The translations under genes were made by a program, and so were the position numbers. From Devosia sp. 66-14 (lineage in GTDB: Bacteria > Pseudomonadota > Alphaproteobacteria > Rhizobiales > Devosiaceae): 47,752 nt of DNA. The notes beneath the pieces are model-generated. The model saw only the letters and a program-made list of their open reading frames with translations, did not search any database and was not told where the DNA came from. Position 1 is the stretch's first letter, and each line of letters starts with the position of its first letter. The stretch spans positions 1,084,108-1,131,859 of the forward strand of contig MKVB01000001.1 of assembly GCA_001899085.1 (NCBI GenBank). Reading direction: 5' to 3'. Positions 1 to 7,534 of the stretch are shown piece by piece.

Positions 1-426
1 ATCGCCGCCACCGCCGGTGTCGCCGATTACCTCGAACGCGTCGCCGAACTCGCCGGCGATCGGGTCGAGGGCGCCAATGCCTTCCGCAAGGCGCATGCCG
101 CCATGCGCCTGCAGGAGGAGATCCTGCTGGCGCCGCTGATGGAGTTCCTGCGCCAGAAGAACAATGTCCGGCTGATCGGCCCCACCGACCCGAGCAAGCG
201 GGCGCCCACCGTCTCGCTGGCGCTGGGCGAACTGGCCGTCGAAGCCGCCGATCGCCTTGCCCGCCGCAAGATCATGGCGTCGGGCGGCCATTTCTATGCC
301 TACCGCCTGCTCGAAGCCCTCGGCCTCAACCCCGGCCATGGCGTGCTGCGCGTCTCGTTCACCCACTACACCTCGCCCGCCGAAGTGCAGCGCCTCATCG
401 AAGCGCTGGATGCCGAGCTGAAGTAG
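1..426 (+). CDS. Class V aminotransferase (cysteine desulfurase-like), C-terminal part
   Basis: The reading frame is open from the first base of the window, so the gene starts upstream; the last 141 codons are present. The segment matches the C-terminal small domain of PLP-dependent class V aminotransferases of the cysteine desulfurase-like group: a helix-rich stretch, then APTVSLALG, then the substrate-loop region (ASGGHFYAYRLLEALGL) and the closing VLRVSFTHYTSPAEVQRLIEAL signature typical of this fold. The PLP lysine and most of the large domain lie outside the window, so substrate cannot be judged. It ends 6 bp before the next gene on the same strand, suggesting co-transcription. Family assignment is fairly secure; the exact enzyme is unknown. 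Confidence 0.85.
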   Translation: MAATAGVADYLERVAELAGDRVEGANAFRKAHAAMRLQEEILLAPLMEFLRQKNNVRLIGPTDPSKRAPTVSLALGELAVEAADRLARRKIMASGGHFYAYRLLEALGLNPGHGVLRVSFTHYTSPAEVQRLIEALDAELK

Positions 427-432
427 GCAGCG

Positions 433-1257
433 ATGACGAGGCTGAACCCCAACGGCTACGGCATGGTGCCGGGCGGCTACACCGCGCGGCGCGCCACCGG
501 CCCGATCCACCCGGATGGCCGCGCGGCGAGCCCCGCCTGGGCCACGGCCGCGCGGACCCCGCGCTTTGTCGACATGCTGACCGGCGACCCGGCGCCGCTC
601 GGCACCAGCGCCGGCATCCTGTGGGATGACGAGGCGCTCTATATCGCCTTCTGGGCAGACGAGCCCAATCTCACCGCCACCCTGACCGAGCGCGACGCGC
701 TGCTGTTCTTCGAGAACGACCTCGAGATCTTCATCGATGGCGGCGACAGCTATTACGAGCTCGAGTTCAACGCCCTCGGCACGATCTACGAGGTGTTCTA
801 CATCTGGCGCGATGCCTATACCCGCGGCAGCAAGTGGGATGTGCCGCGCTTCGATGTCCATCACCCACGCGTGCACAGCTTTGGTGGCGACCACGTCCCC
901 GGCCCCAAAAGCTTCTGGACCGGCAACCACCCGCGTGGCACCCGCTGGACCTTCCTCGATTACGACCTGCCGGGCCTTGAGGTGCATATCCATGCCGACG
1001 GCACGCTCAACGACCCGGCGACGCTCGATCGCGGCTGGTCGGCCGAGATCGTCATCCCCTGGTCGGGCCTTGTCGATCTCGCCAATGGCCGTTCCCTGCC
1101 GCCCAGGCCCGGCGATACCTGGGGTATCTTCATGGGCCGTTTCCAGCAGTTGCGCACCCGCAGCGATGTCGCGACCGCCGGCTGGGCCGCTCACCGCTTC
1201 GGCGTTGCCGATACCCATGTCCCCGAATGCTTCACCCAGGTGACCTTCGCGGCGTGA
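433..1257 (+). CDS. Carbohydrate-binding family 9-like protein
   Basis: A 274-residue protein resembling the CBM9-like (DOMON-type beta-sandwich) domain: a probable strand LGTSAGILWDDEALYIAFWADEPN, the acidic stretch ENDLEIFIDGGDSYYELEFNALGTIYEVFYIW, and the C-terminal WSAEIVIPWSGL and GDTWGIFMGRF segments, all characteristic of this family. No signal peptide is visible, so it is probably cytoplasmic or attached otherwise. The ATG follows the upstream stop by 6 bp with an AGGCAG ribosome site, consistent with an operon with the aminotransferase-like gene. The family is linked to carbohydrate binding, but no ligand is predictable here. Confidence 0.8.
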   Translation: MTRLNPNGYGMVPGGYTARRATGPIHPDGRAASPAWATAARTPRFVDMLTGDPAPLGTSAGILWDDEALYIAFWADEPNLTATLTERDALLFFENDLEIFIDGGDSYYELEFNALGTIYEVFYIWRDAYTRGSKWDVPRFDVHHPRVHSFGGDHVPGPKSFWTGNHPRGTRWTFLDYDLPGLEVHIHADGTLNDPATLDRGWSAEIVIPWSGLVDLANGRSLPPRPGDTWGIFMGRFQQLRTRSDVATAGWAAHRFGVADTHVPECFTQVTFAA

Positions 1258-1322
1258 GGCGGCGGAGGCCGTCCCCCGCGTAACCCGGCGCCTCACCGAG
1301 GCACCGGGCACCCGAGGCGGGG

Positions 1323-2036
1323 CTAGCCTGCGGCCTGCAGGCTGATCTCGCCGTTGTTGAGGAACCAGCTCTTGCTGAACAGCTCGAGATCCACCGGGTT
1401 GGGCAACCGGATATCGCGCGCATCAGGATAGGGCTTTTCGGCCGGGTCGTACGAGCGGTCGATCTGCGAGATGAAGACGATCACCAGCCCGCGCGCCTCG
1501 GCGAACGCCTTCAGCGCCCGGACCTGCTCGGCCAGTGGCGGGTTCTCGCGTCGCTGGTCGAGCAGTTGCAGGTAATCGACGACGACAAGCGTGCCGCGCG
1601 GTGCCGTGGCCATCTTCTCGATGATGTAGGCGGCCGAGATGCGGTCCGAGCAGTCGAAACCGAAGCGGTCGCCCAGTTCGGCCGGCTCCCGGCCGATCGC
1701 CCGCAAGCGGTCCAGCACGTCCTTGTCGGTATACTCGAGCGTGAAGAACATGCCCTGCCCGCCGGATTTCGCCGCCTCTGCGGCAAGCTCGAGCGCCAGC
1801 AGCGTCTTGCCCTGCCCGGGTCGCGCCCCGACCAGCACCAGCTCGCCGGGCTGCAACCGCCCATAGAGTTTCGCCGCCGGAGAACTCTCGGCATAACGGG
1901 CGGCCAGCAGGCTCCACCCGGAAAATCCCTCTGCCGCCGCCACGCGATCGAGCGCCGCGCTGAGGGGAATCTTCCCTTCGCGTGCCAGCCGCTTGGCCTC
2001 ACGCTTCAACTGATAGATCGGAACAGACAGTTTCAT
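1323..2036 (-). CDS. DnaB-like RecA-fold ATPase (short DNA helicase homologue)
   Basis: A 237-residue protein with an N-terminal helical segment (MKLSVPIYQLKREAKRL) followed by a RecA-type core like the C-terminal domain of replicative helicase DnaB: Walker A GARPGQGKT, a TLEYT strand, Walker B TLVVVDYLQLLDQ and the sensor segment VIVFISQIDR. It lacks the N-terminal DnaG-interacting domain of true DnaB and is about half its length, so it is not the replicative helicase. The start at 2036 is preferred because AGGAGG lies 8 bp upstream; the frame could open further upstream without such a site. It is convergent with the CBM9-like gene. Its cellular role is unknown. Confidence 0.8.
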   Translation of the reverse strand: MKLSVPIYQLKREAKRLAREGKIPLSAALDRVAAAEGFSGWSLLAARYAESSPAAKLYGRLQPGELVLVGARPGQGKTLLALELAAEAAKSGGQGMFFTLEYTDKDVLDRLRAIGREPAELGDRFGFDCSDRISAAYIIEKMATAPRGTLVVVDYLQLLDQRRENPPLAEQVRALKAFAEARGLVIVFISQIDRSYDPAEKPYPDARDIRLPNPVDLELFSKSWFLNNGEISLQAAG

Positions 2037-2219
2037 TCGCAAACCTCCTGGTTCGGGTCCAGCAGCAATCCCTCCTTTTGCCTTCACCCGATCAGTCGGT
2101 TGGGTTGTTCAGTCAGCCCTGCATGCGGTCTACTTTCCCGTCGGAGGGGGGAGGCGCGGGCCGTGCGCCAGACCCTCATGCTAACCGATTCCCCCGCCGC
2201 CCTCCATCGGGCTCTGCGA

Positions 2220-2576
2220 TCAGGCGGGCAGCTCGCCATAACAGGCGGACGAACGGCAGATCTTTCCGGCCGCGTTGAACTCGACCGTCTCGGCAACCTG
2301 TTGTCCGCGCTGATTGCGGTAGAGGATGGTGAGGCACTGATGGCCGGACAACGCCGCTTCGAGCGTAAATCGCAGGTCCGGGATCGCCGCCAGCGCGGCG
2401 CTCCAGTACTCGCCGAGCGCCGCAATCCCGCTGACCCGGCCATCGCCCAGCCGTCTCGCCGCCACCGGCGACAGAAAGACGATGTCGGCGGCGTAGTGGC
2501 TCAGTATCCGCTCCAGGTCGCGCGCGTTCCACGCCTCGACCCAATCCTCGGCGAAACTCCTGCTATCGACGGTCAT
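2220..2576 (-). CDS. NTF2-like (SnoaL-type) protein
   Basis: A 118-residue protein with the NTF2-like cone fold pattern: SFAEDWVEAWNARDLERILSHYAADIVFLSP at the N terminus, then GIAALGEYWSAALAAIPDLRF and strands ending in a cysteine-containing tail. Such proteins act as small ligand-binding or isomerase-like domains; no catalytic pair can be assigned. The start at 2576 is preferred because GGAGGG lies 8 bp upstream; a start at 2591 (MEGLV...) is possible. Just upstream of the gene is a near-perfect inverted repeat (2603-2625) that could be a repressor operator. Confidence 0.75.
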   Translation of the reverse strand: MTVDSRSFAEDWVEAWNARDLERILSHYAADIVFLSPVAARRLGDGRVSGIAALGEYWSAALAAIPDLRFTLEAALSGHQCLTILYRNQRGQQVAETVEFNAAGKICRSSACYGELPA

Positions 2577-2602
2577 GACCAGTCCCTCCATGTGTCCGCC
2601 TA

Positions 2603-2625
2603 TTATGTCAGTATTGCTGACATAA
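2603..2625. promoter_or_regulatory. Inverted repeat, probable operator of the NTF2-like gene
   Basis: TTATGTCAG and CTGACATAA form perfect 9-bp arms around a 5-bp centre. The site sits 27-49 bp upstream of the preferred start of the leftward NTF2-like gene, where a dimeric TetR- or MarR-type repressor would act. No intact regulator gene is adjacent: the rightward sequence 2646-2733 opens with an ATG but soon runs into the DMT gene, so a regulator may have been lost or may be encoded elsewhere. Confidence 0.5.
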
Positions 2626-2733
2626 ATCCAGTGCCGTGCACATAATGCCCGGCTCGCCCCCATCACCCAGGCTGATCGACGCCATCGCCAAAATCCGTTC
2701 GACGCCTTACGCGGCTCCGGCTACACAGCGCCG

Positions 2734-3636
2734 ATGTCCCGCCCGCTCGCCGTCCTGCTGCTGCTCATCGCCACCGCCATCTGGGGTCTCGCCTTCGTCG
2801 CGCAGAAGGCCGCCATGGCCCATATGGGGCCGTTGACCTTCAGCGGTACGCGCTTCCTGCTGGGCGGCGTGGCGCTCCTGCCCTTCGCGCTCATCGAGCT
2901 GCGCCGCAAGGCGGTGCGCCCCAGCCAGTTCACCCCGCGCCTGTGGCTGCAGATCGCAGTGCTGTGCGCCGCATTCTTTTGCGGCTCGATCCTGCAGCAA
3001 TATGGTCTCGCCCAGACCAGCGTCACCAATTCCGGCTTCCTCACCGCGCTCTACGTGCTGTTCGTGCCGCTGATCGCCTTCGTGGTGATCCGCGCGAAAC
3101 CGCACCCGATCATCTATCTGGGCGCGCCGCTGGCGCTGGTCGGCATCTTCTATCTCAATGGCGGGCGCCTCGAAGCCTTCAACTTCGGCGATATGCTGGT
3201 GGTGGCCAGCGCGCTGTTCTGGGGTGGCCACGTCTTCATGCTCGGCCTGCTCACCCGCCAGACCGGCCTGCCGATCGCGCTCTCGGCCATCACCGTGCTC
3301 AGCGTCGGCGTCGTCTGCCTCGCCGCCGCCTTCGCCTTCGAGGTCCCCGACCTGCAGGGCATCCTGGATGGCTGGGTGCAGATTCTCTATGTCGGGCTGA
3401 TGTCCACGGCCATCGCCTTCACCCTGCAGGCCATCGGTCAGCAGCACGTGCCCTCGGCCAATGCGGCGATCATCCTGTCGGCCGAAAGCCTGTTCGCCGC
3501 ACTGGGCGGCGCCCTGCTGCTGGGCGAGCGCCTGCCGCTCGTCGGCTATGCCGGCGCGGCGCTGATCTTTTGCGCCATCATCCTCGTGGAAGCAGTGCCG
3601 GCGCTGCGCCAGCGCCGGGCTGTCGGGACCGCCTGA
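2734..3636 (+). CDS. DMT family (EamA) transporter
   Basis: A 300-residue integral membrane protein with about ten hydrophobic segments arranged as two EamA repeats. The first begins VLLLLIATAIWGLAFVAQKAAM and contains the typical RFLLGG turn; the second begins near FNFGDMLVVASALFWGGHVFML and ends in the signature STAIAFTLQAIGQQHV and AESLFAALGGALLLGERL. The family exports metabolites or drugs across the inner membrane; substrate is not predictable. No strong Shine-Dalgarno sequence precedes the ATG. It is convergent with the DUF2147 gene, with 3 bp between stops. Confidence 0.85.
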   Translation: MSRPLAVLLLLIATAIWGLAFVAQKAAMAHMGPLTFSGTRFLLGGVALLPFALIELRRKAVRPSQFTPRLWLQIAVLCAAFFCGSILQQYGLAQTSVTNSGFLTALYVLFVPLIAFVVIRAKPHPIIYLGAPLALVGIFYLNGGRLEAFNFGDMLVVASALFWGGHVFMLGLLTRQTGLPIALSAITVLSVGVVCLAAAFAFEVPDLQGILDGWVQILYVGLMSTAIAFTLQAIGQQHVPSANAAIILSAESLFAALGGALLLGERLPLVGYAGAALIFCAIILVEAVPALRQRRAVGTA

Positions 3637-3639
3637 GGT

Positions 3640-4035
3640 CTACTGCACCCGCGTCAGGGTGATCTCGCGGCACACCACGATATAGGCGCACGCCTTGACG
3701 TTCATGGTGTTGGCGCCCTTGAGCGTCAGCGTCGCGTCGCCGGTCTGCCCGAACAGGCTGAGCTTGCCCTTCCAGCGTCCCTGCCCGCTCGGCTTCGCCT
3801 TGTCGATCAGGAAGGTGTTGAGATAGGGCCGGTTCTTGTCGGTATCCATCTTGTCGCGCAGCGCCACGACCTTGATGCAGAGCTGGGCATTGTCCTTGCC
3901 GCACATGCTCATCTCATAGTCGGAATTTTTGTCCGGCCGCCACATGCCGGTCACGTCGACGCCTTGCGCCAGGCTCGGCGCGGTCATCGCCAGCGCCGCA
4001 ACCACACCAAGTCCAGCCTTCCAGAAGGTCTTCAT
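3640..4035 (-). CDS. Secreted DUF2147 domain protein
   Basis: A 131-residue protein with an N-terminal signal peptide (MKTFWKAGLGVVAALAMTAP, cleavage probably after SLAQ). The mature part fits DUF2147: GMWRPDKNSDYEMSMCGKD near the start, a central YLNTF segment and a GQGRWKGKL...ATLTLKGANTMNVKAC C-terminal half. Paired cysteines (CGKDNAQLC and CAYIVVC) suggest periplasmic disulfides. The start at 4035 has GGAGAGG upstream and gives a clean signal peptide; longer in-frame starts do not. Function of the family is not established. Confidence 0.8.
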   Translation of the reverse strand: MKTFWKAGLGVVAALAMTAPSLAQGVDVTGMWRPDKNSDYEMSMCGKDNAQLCIKVVALRDKMDTDKNRPYLNTFLIDKAKPSGQGRWKGKLSLFGQTGDATLTLKGANTMNVKACAYIVVCREITLTRVQ

Positions 4036-4137
4036 ATGCCTCTCCAGCAGCCCTGCCCGCAGCTCTCCGCTACGGCGCGATAATGTCGCCAATATGAAAC
4101 CCGTCGTCATCTGCTTGTCACGTCCCCTCAATAGCTT

Positions 4138-4308
4138 GCGGGTGTTCCGGGGCGCTACCCCATTGCCCCGGCCTAGACCCGGCTGCACCCGCCACTTTGG
4201 CAGCTGGACGCCTCTTATGAGCAGGGCATCGCCGCCAACACGAATGTCCTGCGCCGAGCCCCAATTCGGCATTCTGATCGGCCGCCCCCGCCAGGCGGCC
4301 GATTTTTT
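4138..4308 (+). ncRNA. Candidate structured RNA or tdk leader ending in a terminator
   Basis: The gap between the DUF2147 gene and tdk is unusually rich in nested hairpins on the plus strand. GCGGGTG (4138-4144) pairs with CACCCGC (4186-4192), enclosing CCGGGGC (4147-4153) with GCCCCGG (4165-4171). GCAGGGCAT (4221-4229) pairs with ATGTCCTGC (4244-4252, one G-U). GCCGA (4253-4257) pairs with TCGGC (4266-4270). The series ends in a strong terminator (4278-4308), 57 bp before tdk. No coding gene explains these structures. It could be a small RNA or a cis-acting attenuator or riboswitch of tdk; it does not match any class I can recognise, including 6S or SRP RNA. No clear promoter was found. Confidence 0.4.
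4278..4308 (+). terminator. Rho-independent terminator upstream of tdk
   Basis: TCGGCCGCC (4278-4286) and GGCGGCCGA (4294-4302) form a perfect 9-bp GC-rich stem with a 7-nt loop, followed directly by six T (4303-4308). No plus-strand protein gene ends nearby, so it must terminate a non-coding transcript or attenuate tdk. Confidence 0.8.
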
Positions 4309-4364
4309 GTTGAGAGCGACCGATTGATCTCGCCGCCGCTCTCCGCCTGCGGCATGAACGGCGC

Positions 4365-4964
4365 ATGGCCAAGCTCTACTTCTCCTATTCGGCAATGAAC
4401 GCCGGCAAGTCGACCCTGCTGCTGCAGGCCTCGTACAACTATGTCGAGCGCGGCATGCGCACCCTGCTGTTCACCTCGTCGCTTTATGCCGAGGGCGATG
4501 TCGGCCGCATCACCTCGCGGCTCGGCATCTCTGCCGATGCCGAGATGTTCGACGGCGAGGACGACCTGTTCCAGCGCGTCAACGACCATATCCAGGAATC
4601 GAAGGTCGATTGCGTGTTCGTCGACGAGGCGCAGTTCCTCACCGCCGACCAGGTCTGGCAGCTTGCCCGCGTGGCGGACCGGCTCGACGTGCCGGTGATG
4701 TGCTACGGGCTGCGCACCGATTTCCAGGGCAAGCTCTTCCCCGGCTCCTCCGAGCTGCTGGCCGTCGCCGACGAGCTGCGCGAAGTGCGCACCATCTGCT
4801 TCTGCGGCCGCAAGGCCACCATGGTGGTGCGCCGCGACACCGATGGCGGTGCCCTCACCCAGGGCAACCAGGTGTCGATCGAGAAATCCGTCTATGTCTC
4901 GCTCTGCCGCCGGCACTGGGAAGAAGAAATCGGCCGCTGGCCGCCGAAAGGACCCCGCCCATGA
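4365..4964 (+). CDS. tdk: Thymidine kinase
   Basis: A 199-residue type II thymidine kinase, which phosphorylates thymidine (and deoxyuridine) with ATP in the pyrimidine salvage pathway. Visible motifs: P-loop YSAMNAGKST at residues 7-16, Walker B-like DCVFVDEAQFL with the catalytic Glu, the nucleoside-binding CYGLRTDFQGKLFPGS segment, and a zinc-binding C-terminal domain starting ICFCGRKATMVVRR and ending near CRRHW. The length matches the family. Its stop overlaps the start of the thioesterase gene (ATGA), indicating translational coupling. A hairpin-rich region ending in a terminator precedes it and may regulate it. Confidence 0.95.
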   Translation: MAKLYFSYSAMNAGKSTLLLQASYNYVERGMRTLLFTSSLYAEGDVGRITSRLGISADAEMFDGEDDLFQRVNDHIQESKVDCVFVDEAQFLTADQVWQLARVADRLDVPVMCYGLRTDFQGKLFPGSSELLAVADELREVRTICFCGRKATMVVRRDTDGGALTQGNQVSIEKSVYVSLCRRHWEEEIGRWPPKGPRP

Positions 4965-5365
4965 CTCCCGAAGCCATCACCGAAGCCTCGACCACCGAAC
5001 CCCATGGCGCGCTCACCATCCGCACGCTCGCCATGCCGGCCGATACCAACCCGGCCGGCGACATTTTCGGTGGCTGGGTGCTGAGCCAGATGGATATTGC
5101 CGGCTCGATCTGTGCGGTCGAGCGCGTGCAGGGCCGCGTCGCCACCGTCGCCGTCGAGGCCATGACCTTCATCGCACCGGTCAAGGTCGGCGATGTGCTG
5201 TGCGTCTACACCTCGATCGAGCGGGTCGGAAACACCTCGATCACCATCGCCATGGAAGCCTGGGCCCGCCGCAACCGCCTCGCCGACCGGGTGAAGGTCA
5301 CCGAGGGGCGCTTCGTCTATGTGGCGCTCGACGAGCACGGCCAAAAGCGCATCATACCGCGCTGA
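4961..5365 (+). CDS. yciA: Acyl-CoA thioesterase, YciA type
   Basis: A 134-residue hotdog-fold protein that hydrolyses acyl-CoA thioesters to free acid and CoA. The signature LAMPADTNPAGDIFGGWVLSQMD is nearly identical to that of YciA, including the active-site Asp, and is followed by AVEAMTFIAPVKVGDVLCVYT and the C-terminal KVTEGRFVYVALDEHG. The ATG at 4961 overlaps the tdk stop and has GAAAGGA upstream. Start and family are secure; the preferred acyl chain is not known. Confidence 0.93.
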   Translation: MTPEAITEASTTEPHGALTIRTLAMPADTNPAGDIFGGWVLSQMDIAGSICAVERVQGRVATVAVEAMTFIAPVKVGDVLCVYTSIERVGNTSITIAMEAWARRNRLADRVKVTEGRFVYVALDEHGQKRIIPR

Positions 5366-5391
5366 TCCCCCTCGCCTGCCTGAGCAGTCGG

Positions 5392-5407
5392 TTCAGCCGC
5401 CGTTCAG
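5392..5407 (+). promoter_or_regulatory. TTCAG-N6-TTCAG direct repeat, fourth copy
   Basis: Two TTCAG units start 11 bp apart (5392 and 5403), the same arrangement as before three of the SH3 genes at 30-32 kb. It lies about 550 bp upstream of the first SH3/I36 gene, with the MITE-like element in between. The stretch 5408-5573 otherwise holds no gene I can support. Confidence 0.35.
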
Positions 5408-5573
5408 GCCGCCAGTCGCATCTGTCTGTTCCATCACGTCCCGGGCTGGGTGGCCTCTTCCCGGGATGTTGGGGAGGCGCTGCGCGAGCAATCCGCGCGG
5501 CGCCTTTCGCCCTTTGGGTGCCCCCAGACTCGATGCCCACCTTGGCCTGGCCACAGGCGTGGCGCCCAGCTCC

Positions 5574-5803
5574 CCCTTTGACGCAGGGCAATCGCATATG
5601 GCTTTGTGCACCGTACTCTCGGTGGTCCTCCACCGTGAAACGGGGGAGGGGGACCGCCGAAGGCGGTGGAGGGGGCGGCGGGAAGCGCCGGTTTGTGTGG
5701 CCGCCCCCTCCACCAGCTTCGCTGGTCCCCCTCCCCCGCTATGCGGTGGAGGACCACCGAGAGACCGGTGACTGTCCATATGCGATAGCCCTGCCCTTTG
5801 ACG
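5574..5803. mobile_element. MITE-like palindromic element with terminal inverted repeats and direct flanking repeats
   Basis: A 210-bp element (5584-5793) is bounded by 18-bp terminal inverted repeats, CAGGGCAATCGCATATGG at 5584-5601 and its complement at 5776-5793, with one mismatch. Immediately outside both ends is the same 10-bp sequence CCCTTTGACG (5574-5583 and 5794-5803), as a target-site duplication would look. Inside, a perfect 20-bp inverted pair lies at 5616-5635 and 5744-5763, followed by further GC-rich complementary blocks. There is no transposase, so it would need a helper in trans. The rest of the gap, 5804-5953, shows nothing else. Confidence 0.75.
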
Positions 5804-5953
5804 GGGCAAGGCAAGCGAAGCCTGAGAGCGAGCCATACCTGCGGCCAGGGCGCGCCTGAGAACTTTCCCCCACCCTGTTGCCGCGACGCCCTTCCAACCG
5901 TCATGCACCGGCGCTACGCTCCGGCACTGATTACTTGGTACGGGGCATTTTCG

Positions 5954-6523
5954 ATGAAGCAGTTGCTTGCCTGCCTGTCTGCACTGGCGATCCTCGCCTT
6001 CGGCGCTTTCGCCGCCACGGCGGCTCCGGCGGGAACGCCCGCCTGGTCGGTTCGCCCGCTCGTGCTGTATGAGGGGCCGGGCAAGGCCTATGACGTCACC
6101 GGCGAGATCGACGCCGCGGTCCGTATCTATGTCGATCGCTGCTCCAAGCAGTGGTGCCGCGTGCATAGCGGGCGCCAGGCCGGCTGGACCAAGCTCTACG
6201 ACATCGCGTTCGGCAAGGTGCTCCGCCACCCCTGGCAGCTGGCGCCCATTCCCTACAAGTGGGGCGGCCCGGGTCTCGTCTGCCTTTACGAGGGCCACAA
6301 CTTCACCGGCGCCTCGTTCTGCGCCAAGGCCGGCGCCAGCGTTCGCGATTTCCTGCTGCTCGACACCGACGATCGCTATTCCTCGGTCCGCATCGAGGGC
6401 AACGTCTCGGTCGATCTCTGCCGCGATCGCGACTTCCACAGCTACTGCGAGCGCGTCAACGACAGCCAGCGCGCGCTCAACGGCTTCCTCGACAACAATG
6501 TGAGCTCGATGCGCGTCTACTGA
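5954..6523 (+). CDS. Secreted SH3-like and crystallin-like (I36) protein
   Basis: A 189-residue protein with a signal peptide (MKQLLACLSALAILAFGAFA, cleavage near TAAPA). An SH3_3-like domain follows (about residues 30-75: LYEGPGKAYDV, DRCSKQWCRVHSGRQAGWT). The C-terminal half resembles peptidase inhibitor I36 or beta/gamma-crystallin domains: VCLYEGHNFTGASFCAKAG, SSVRIEGN, VDLCRDRDF and NNVSSMRVY. It is the first of three tandem paralogues and is followed by its own terminator. Cysteines probably form periplasmic disulfides. The SH3 part lacks the PGPDGW signature of its paralogues. Ligand and role are unknown; cell-envelope binding is inferred from the fold. Confidence 0.82.
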   Translation: MKQLLACLSALAILAFGAFAATAAPAGTPAWSVRPLVLYEGPGKAYDVTGEIDAAVRIYVDRCSKQWCRVHSGRQAGWTKLYDIAFGKVLRHPWQLAPIPYKWGGPGLVCLYEGHNFTGASFCAKAGASVRDFLLLDTDDRYSSVRIEGNVSVDLCRDRDFHSYCERVNDSQRALNGFLDNNVSSMRVY

Positions 6524-6550
6524 TCAGCGCATCGCTCACGCCAGTAACAG

Positions 6551-6580
6551 CGGCCCGCAGCCTCCGGTTGCGGGCCGTTT
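6551..6580 (+). terminator. Rho-independent terminator
   Basis: CGGCCCGCA (6551-6559) and TGCGGGCCG (6569-6577) form a 9-bp stem followed by TTTCT. It lies 28 bp after the first SH3/I36 gene. Confidence 0.75.
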
Positions 6581-6713
6581 CTCTGTGGCAACGCAGTCGA
6601 TTTCGCCTCGAATCCCGAATATTGCTGGTGTCCGGCAGCATTCAGCGAAGACTCGAACCGGCTGATCTGCGCCGCGGTACCGGCCCCGGTCCCGCCAATC
6701 AGGGAACACCATC

Positions 6714-7358
6714 ATGAAGCGTCTCCACCTCGTTGCCGCAGCGCTGGCCGCGCTTGTCGGCCTTGCCGTCGCGCCCGCCTTCGCCGCGCCCAACGCCTAC
6801 GTGCTGCAGGACTCCAACATCCGCAAGAGCGCCAACCCGAACTCGCCGGTGGTCAACTCGGTCGGCGCCGGCCAGCTCGTCACCGTGCTCGATTGCCAGG
6901 CCACCGTCTGCCTCGTGCAGATCCCCGGCCCCGACGGCTGGATGCGCAAGAACCGCCTCGGCGGCCTGAACCCCAAGGGCAAGCCCGCTTCCAACGTGCC
7001 GTTCAGCTTCAGCTTCGGGGTCGGCGGTGACGGCAAGCCATCGATCTCCATCGGCATCGGCATCGGCAACCAGCCCAAGCCGAAGCCGCTGCCGGAACCG
7101 GTCGAGGACGATCAGGTCTGCTTCTACCGCAACGCCAACTTCAACGGCCCCAGCTTTTGCGTCGAGCCGGGCGACAGCGACAACGAGCTGAGCGGCAGCT
7201 GGGACGACTCGATCTCGTCGATCGAGGTGTTCGGCAATGCCGACGTGCTGGTCTGCCGCGACTACGATCTCGAGGGCATCTGCGCCGATATCAGCTCGTC
7301 CAAGGCATCGCTGCCCAACCAGCTGAACAACAACATCTCGTCCTACGAAGTTAACTGA
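6714..7358 (+). CDS. Secreted SH3-like and crystallin-like (I36) protein
   Basis: A 214-residue protein: signal peptide (MKRLHLVAAALAALVGLAVA, cleaved near AFAA), an SH3_3 domain (DSNIRKSANPNSPVVNSVGAG, then IPGPDGWMRKNRL), a glycine/serine-rich linker (FSFSFGVGGDGKPSISIGIG) with a PKPKPLPEP stretch, and a C-terminal I36-type domain (VCFYRNANFNGPSFCVEPGD, SSIEVFGN, NNNISSYEVN). It shares layout with its two neighbours, which indicates tandem duplication. Probably periplasmic or surface-exposed. A separate terminator follows it, so it appears to be transcribed alone. Confidence 0.85.
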   Translation: MKRLHLVAAALAALVGLAVAPAFAAPNAYVLQDSNIRKSANPNSPVVNSVGAGQLVTVLDCQATVCLVQIPGPDGWMRKNRLGGLNPKGKPASNVPFSFSFGVGGDGKPSISIGIGIGNQPKPKPLPEPVEDDQVCFYRNANFNGPSFCVEPGDSDNELSGSWDDSISSIEVFGNADVLVCRDYDLEGICADISSSKASLPNQLNNNISSYEVN

Positions 7359-7381
7359 CCATTCAGCATGGTCCGATCCGG

Positions 7382-7425
7382 AGCGCCGTCCCGAGCCCGA
7401 ACAGCCCGGGACGGCGCTTCGATTT
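7382..7425 (+). terminator. Rho-independent terminator
   Basis: AGCGCCGTCCCG (7382-7393) pairs perfectly with CGGGACGGCGCT (7407-7418), followed by TCGATTTA. It ends the second SH3/I36 transcript. Confidence 0.75.
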
Positions 7426-7534
7426 AGACGCAATCGCAACCAATCCATGGAACTCCCTTGCGACGCCGTCGTTTCGGCTCTGCGGCGACAACCGACACGA
7501 AAATACCCGTAGCGTCACAAAGAGAGGATTTCCC

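Noticed and set aside
2646-2733. A short regulator gene upstream of the DMT transporter
   Set aside because: The frame has no HTH pattern and runs into the transporter; kept only as a hint of a possible lost regulator.
4138-4308. 6S RNA, SRP RNA or tmRNA
   Set aside because: The hairpins are serial, not one long rod with a central bubble; no GGAAGGAAGCAGCC-like SRP tip or tRNA-like end could be found.
5584-5793. Possible CRISPR or coding region
   Set aside because: The repeats are inverted and not spaced in direct series; no spacer pattern. Explained better as a MITE.
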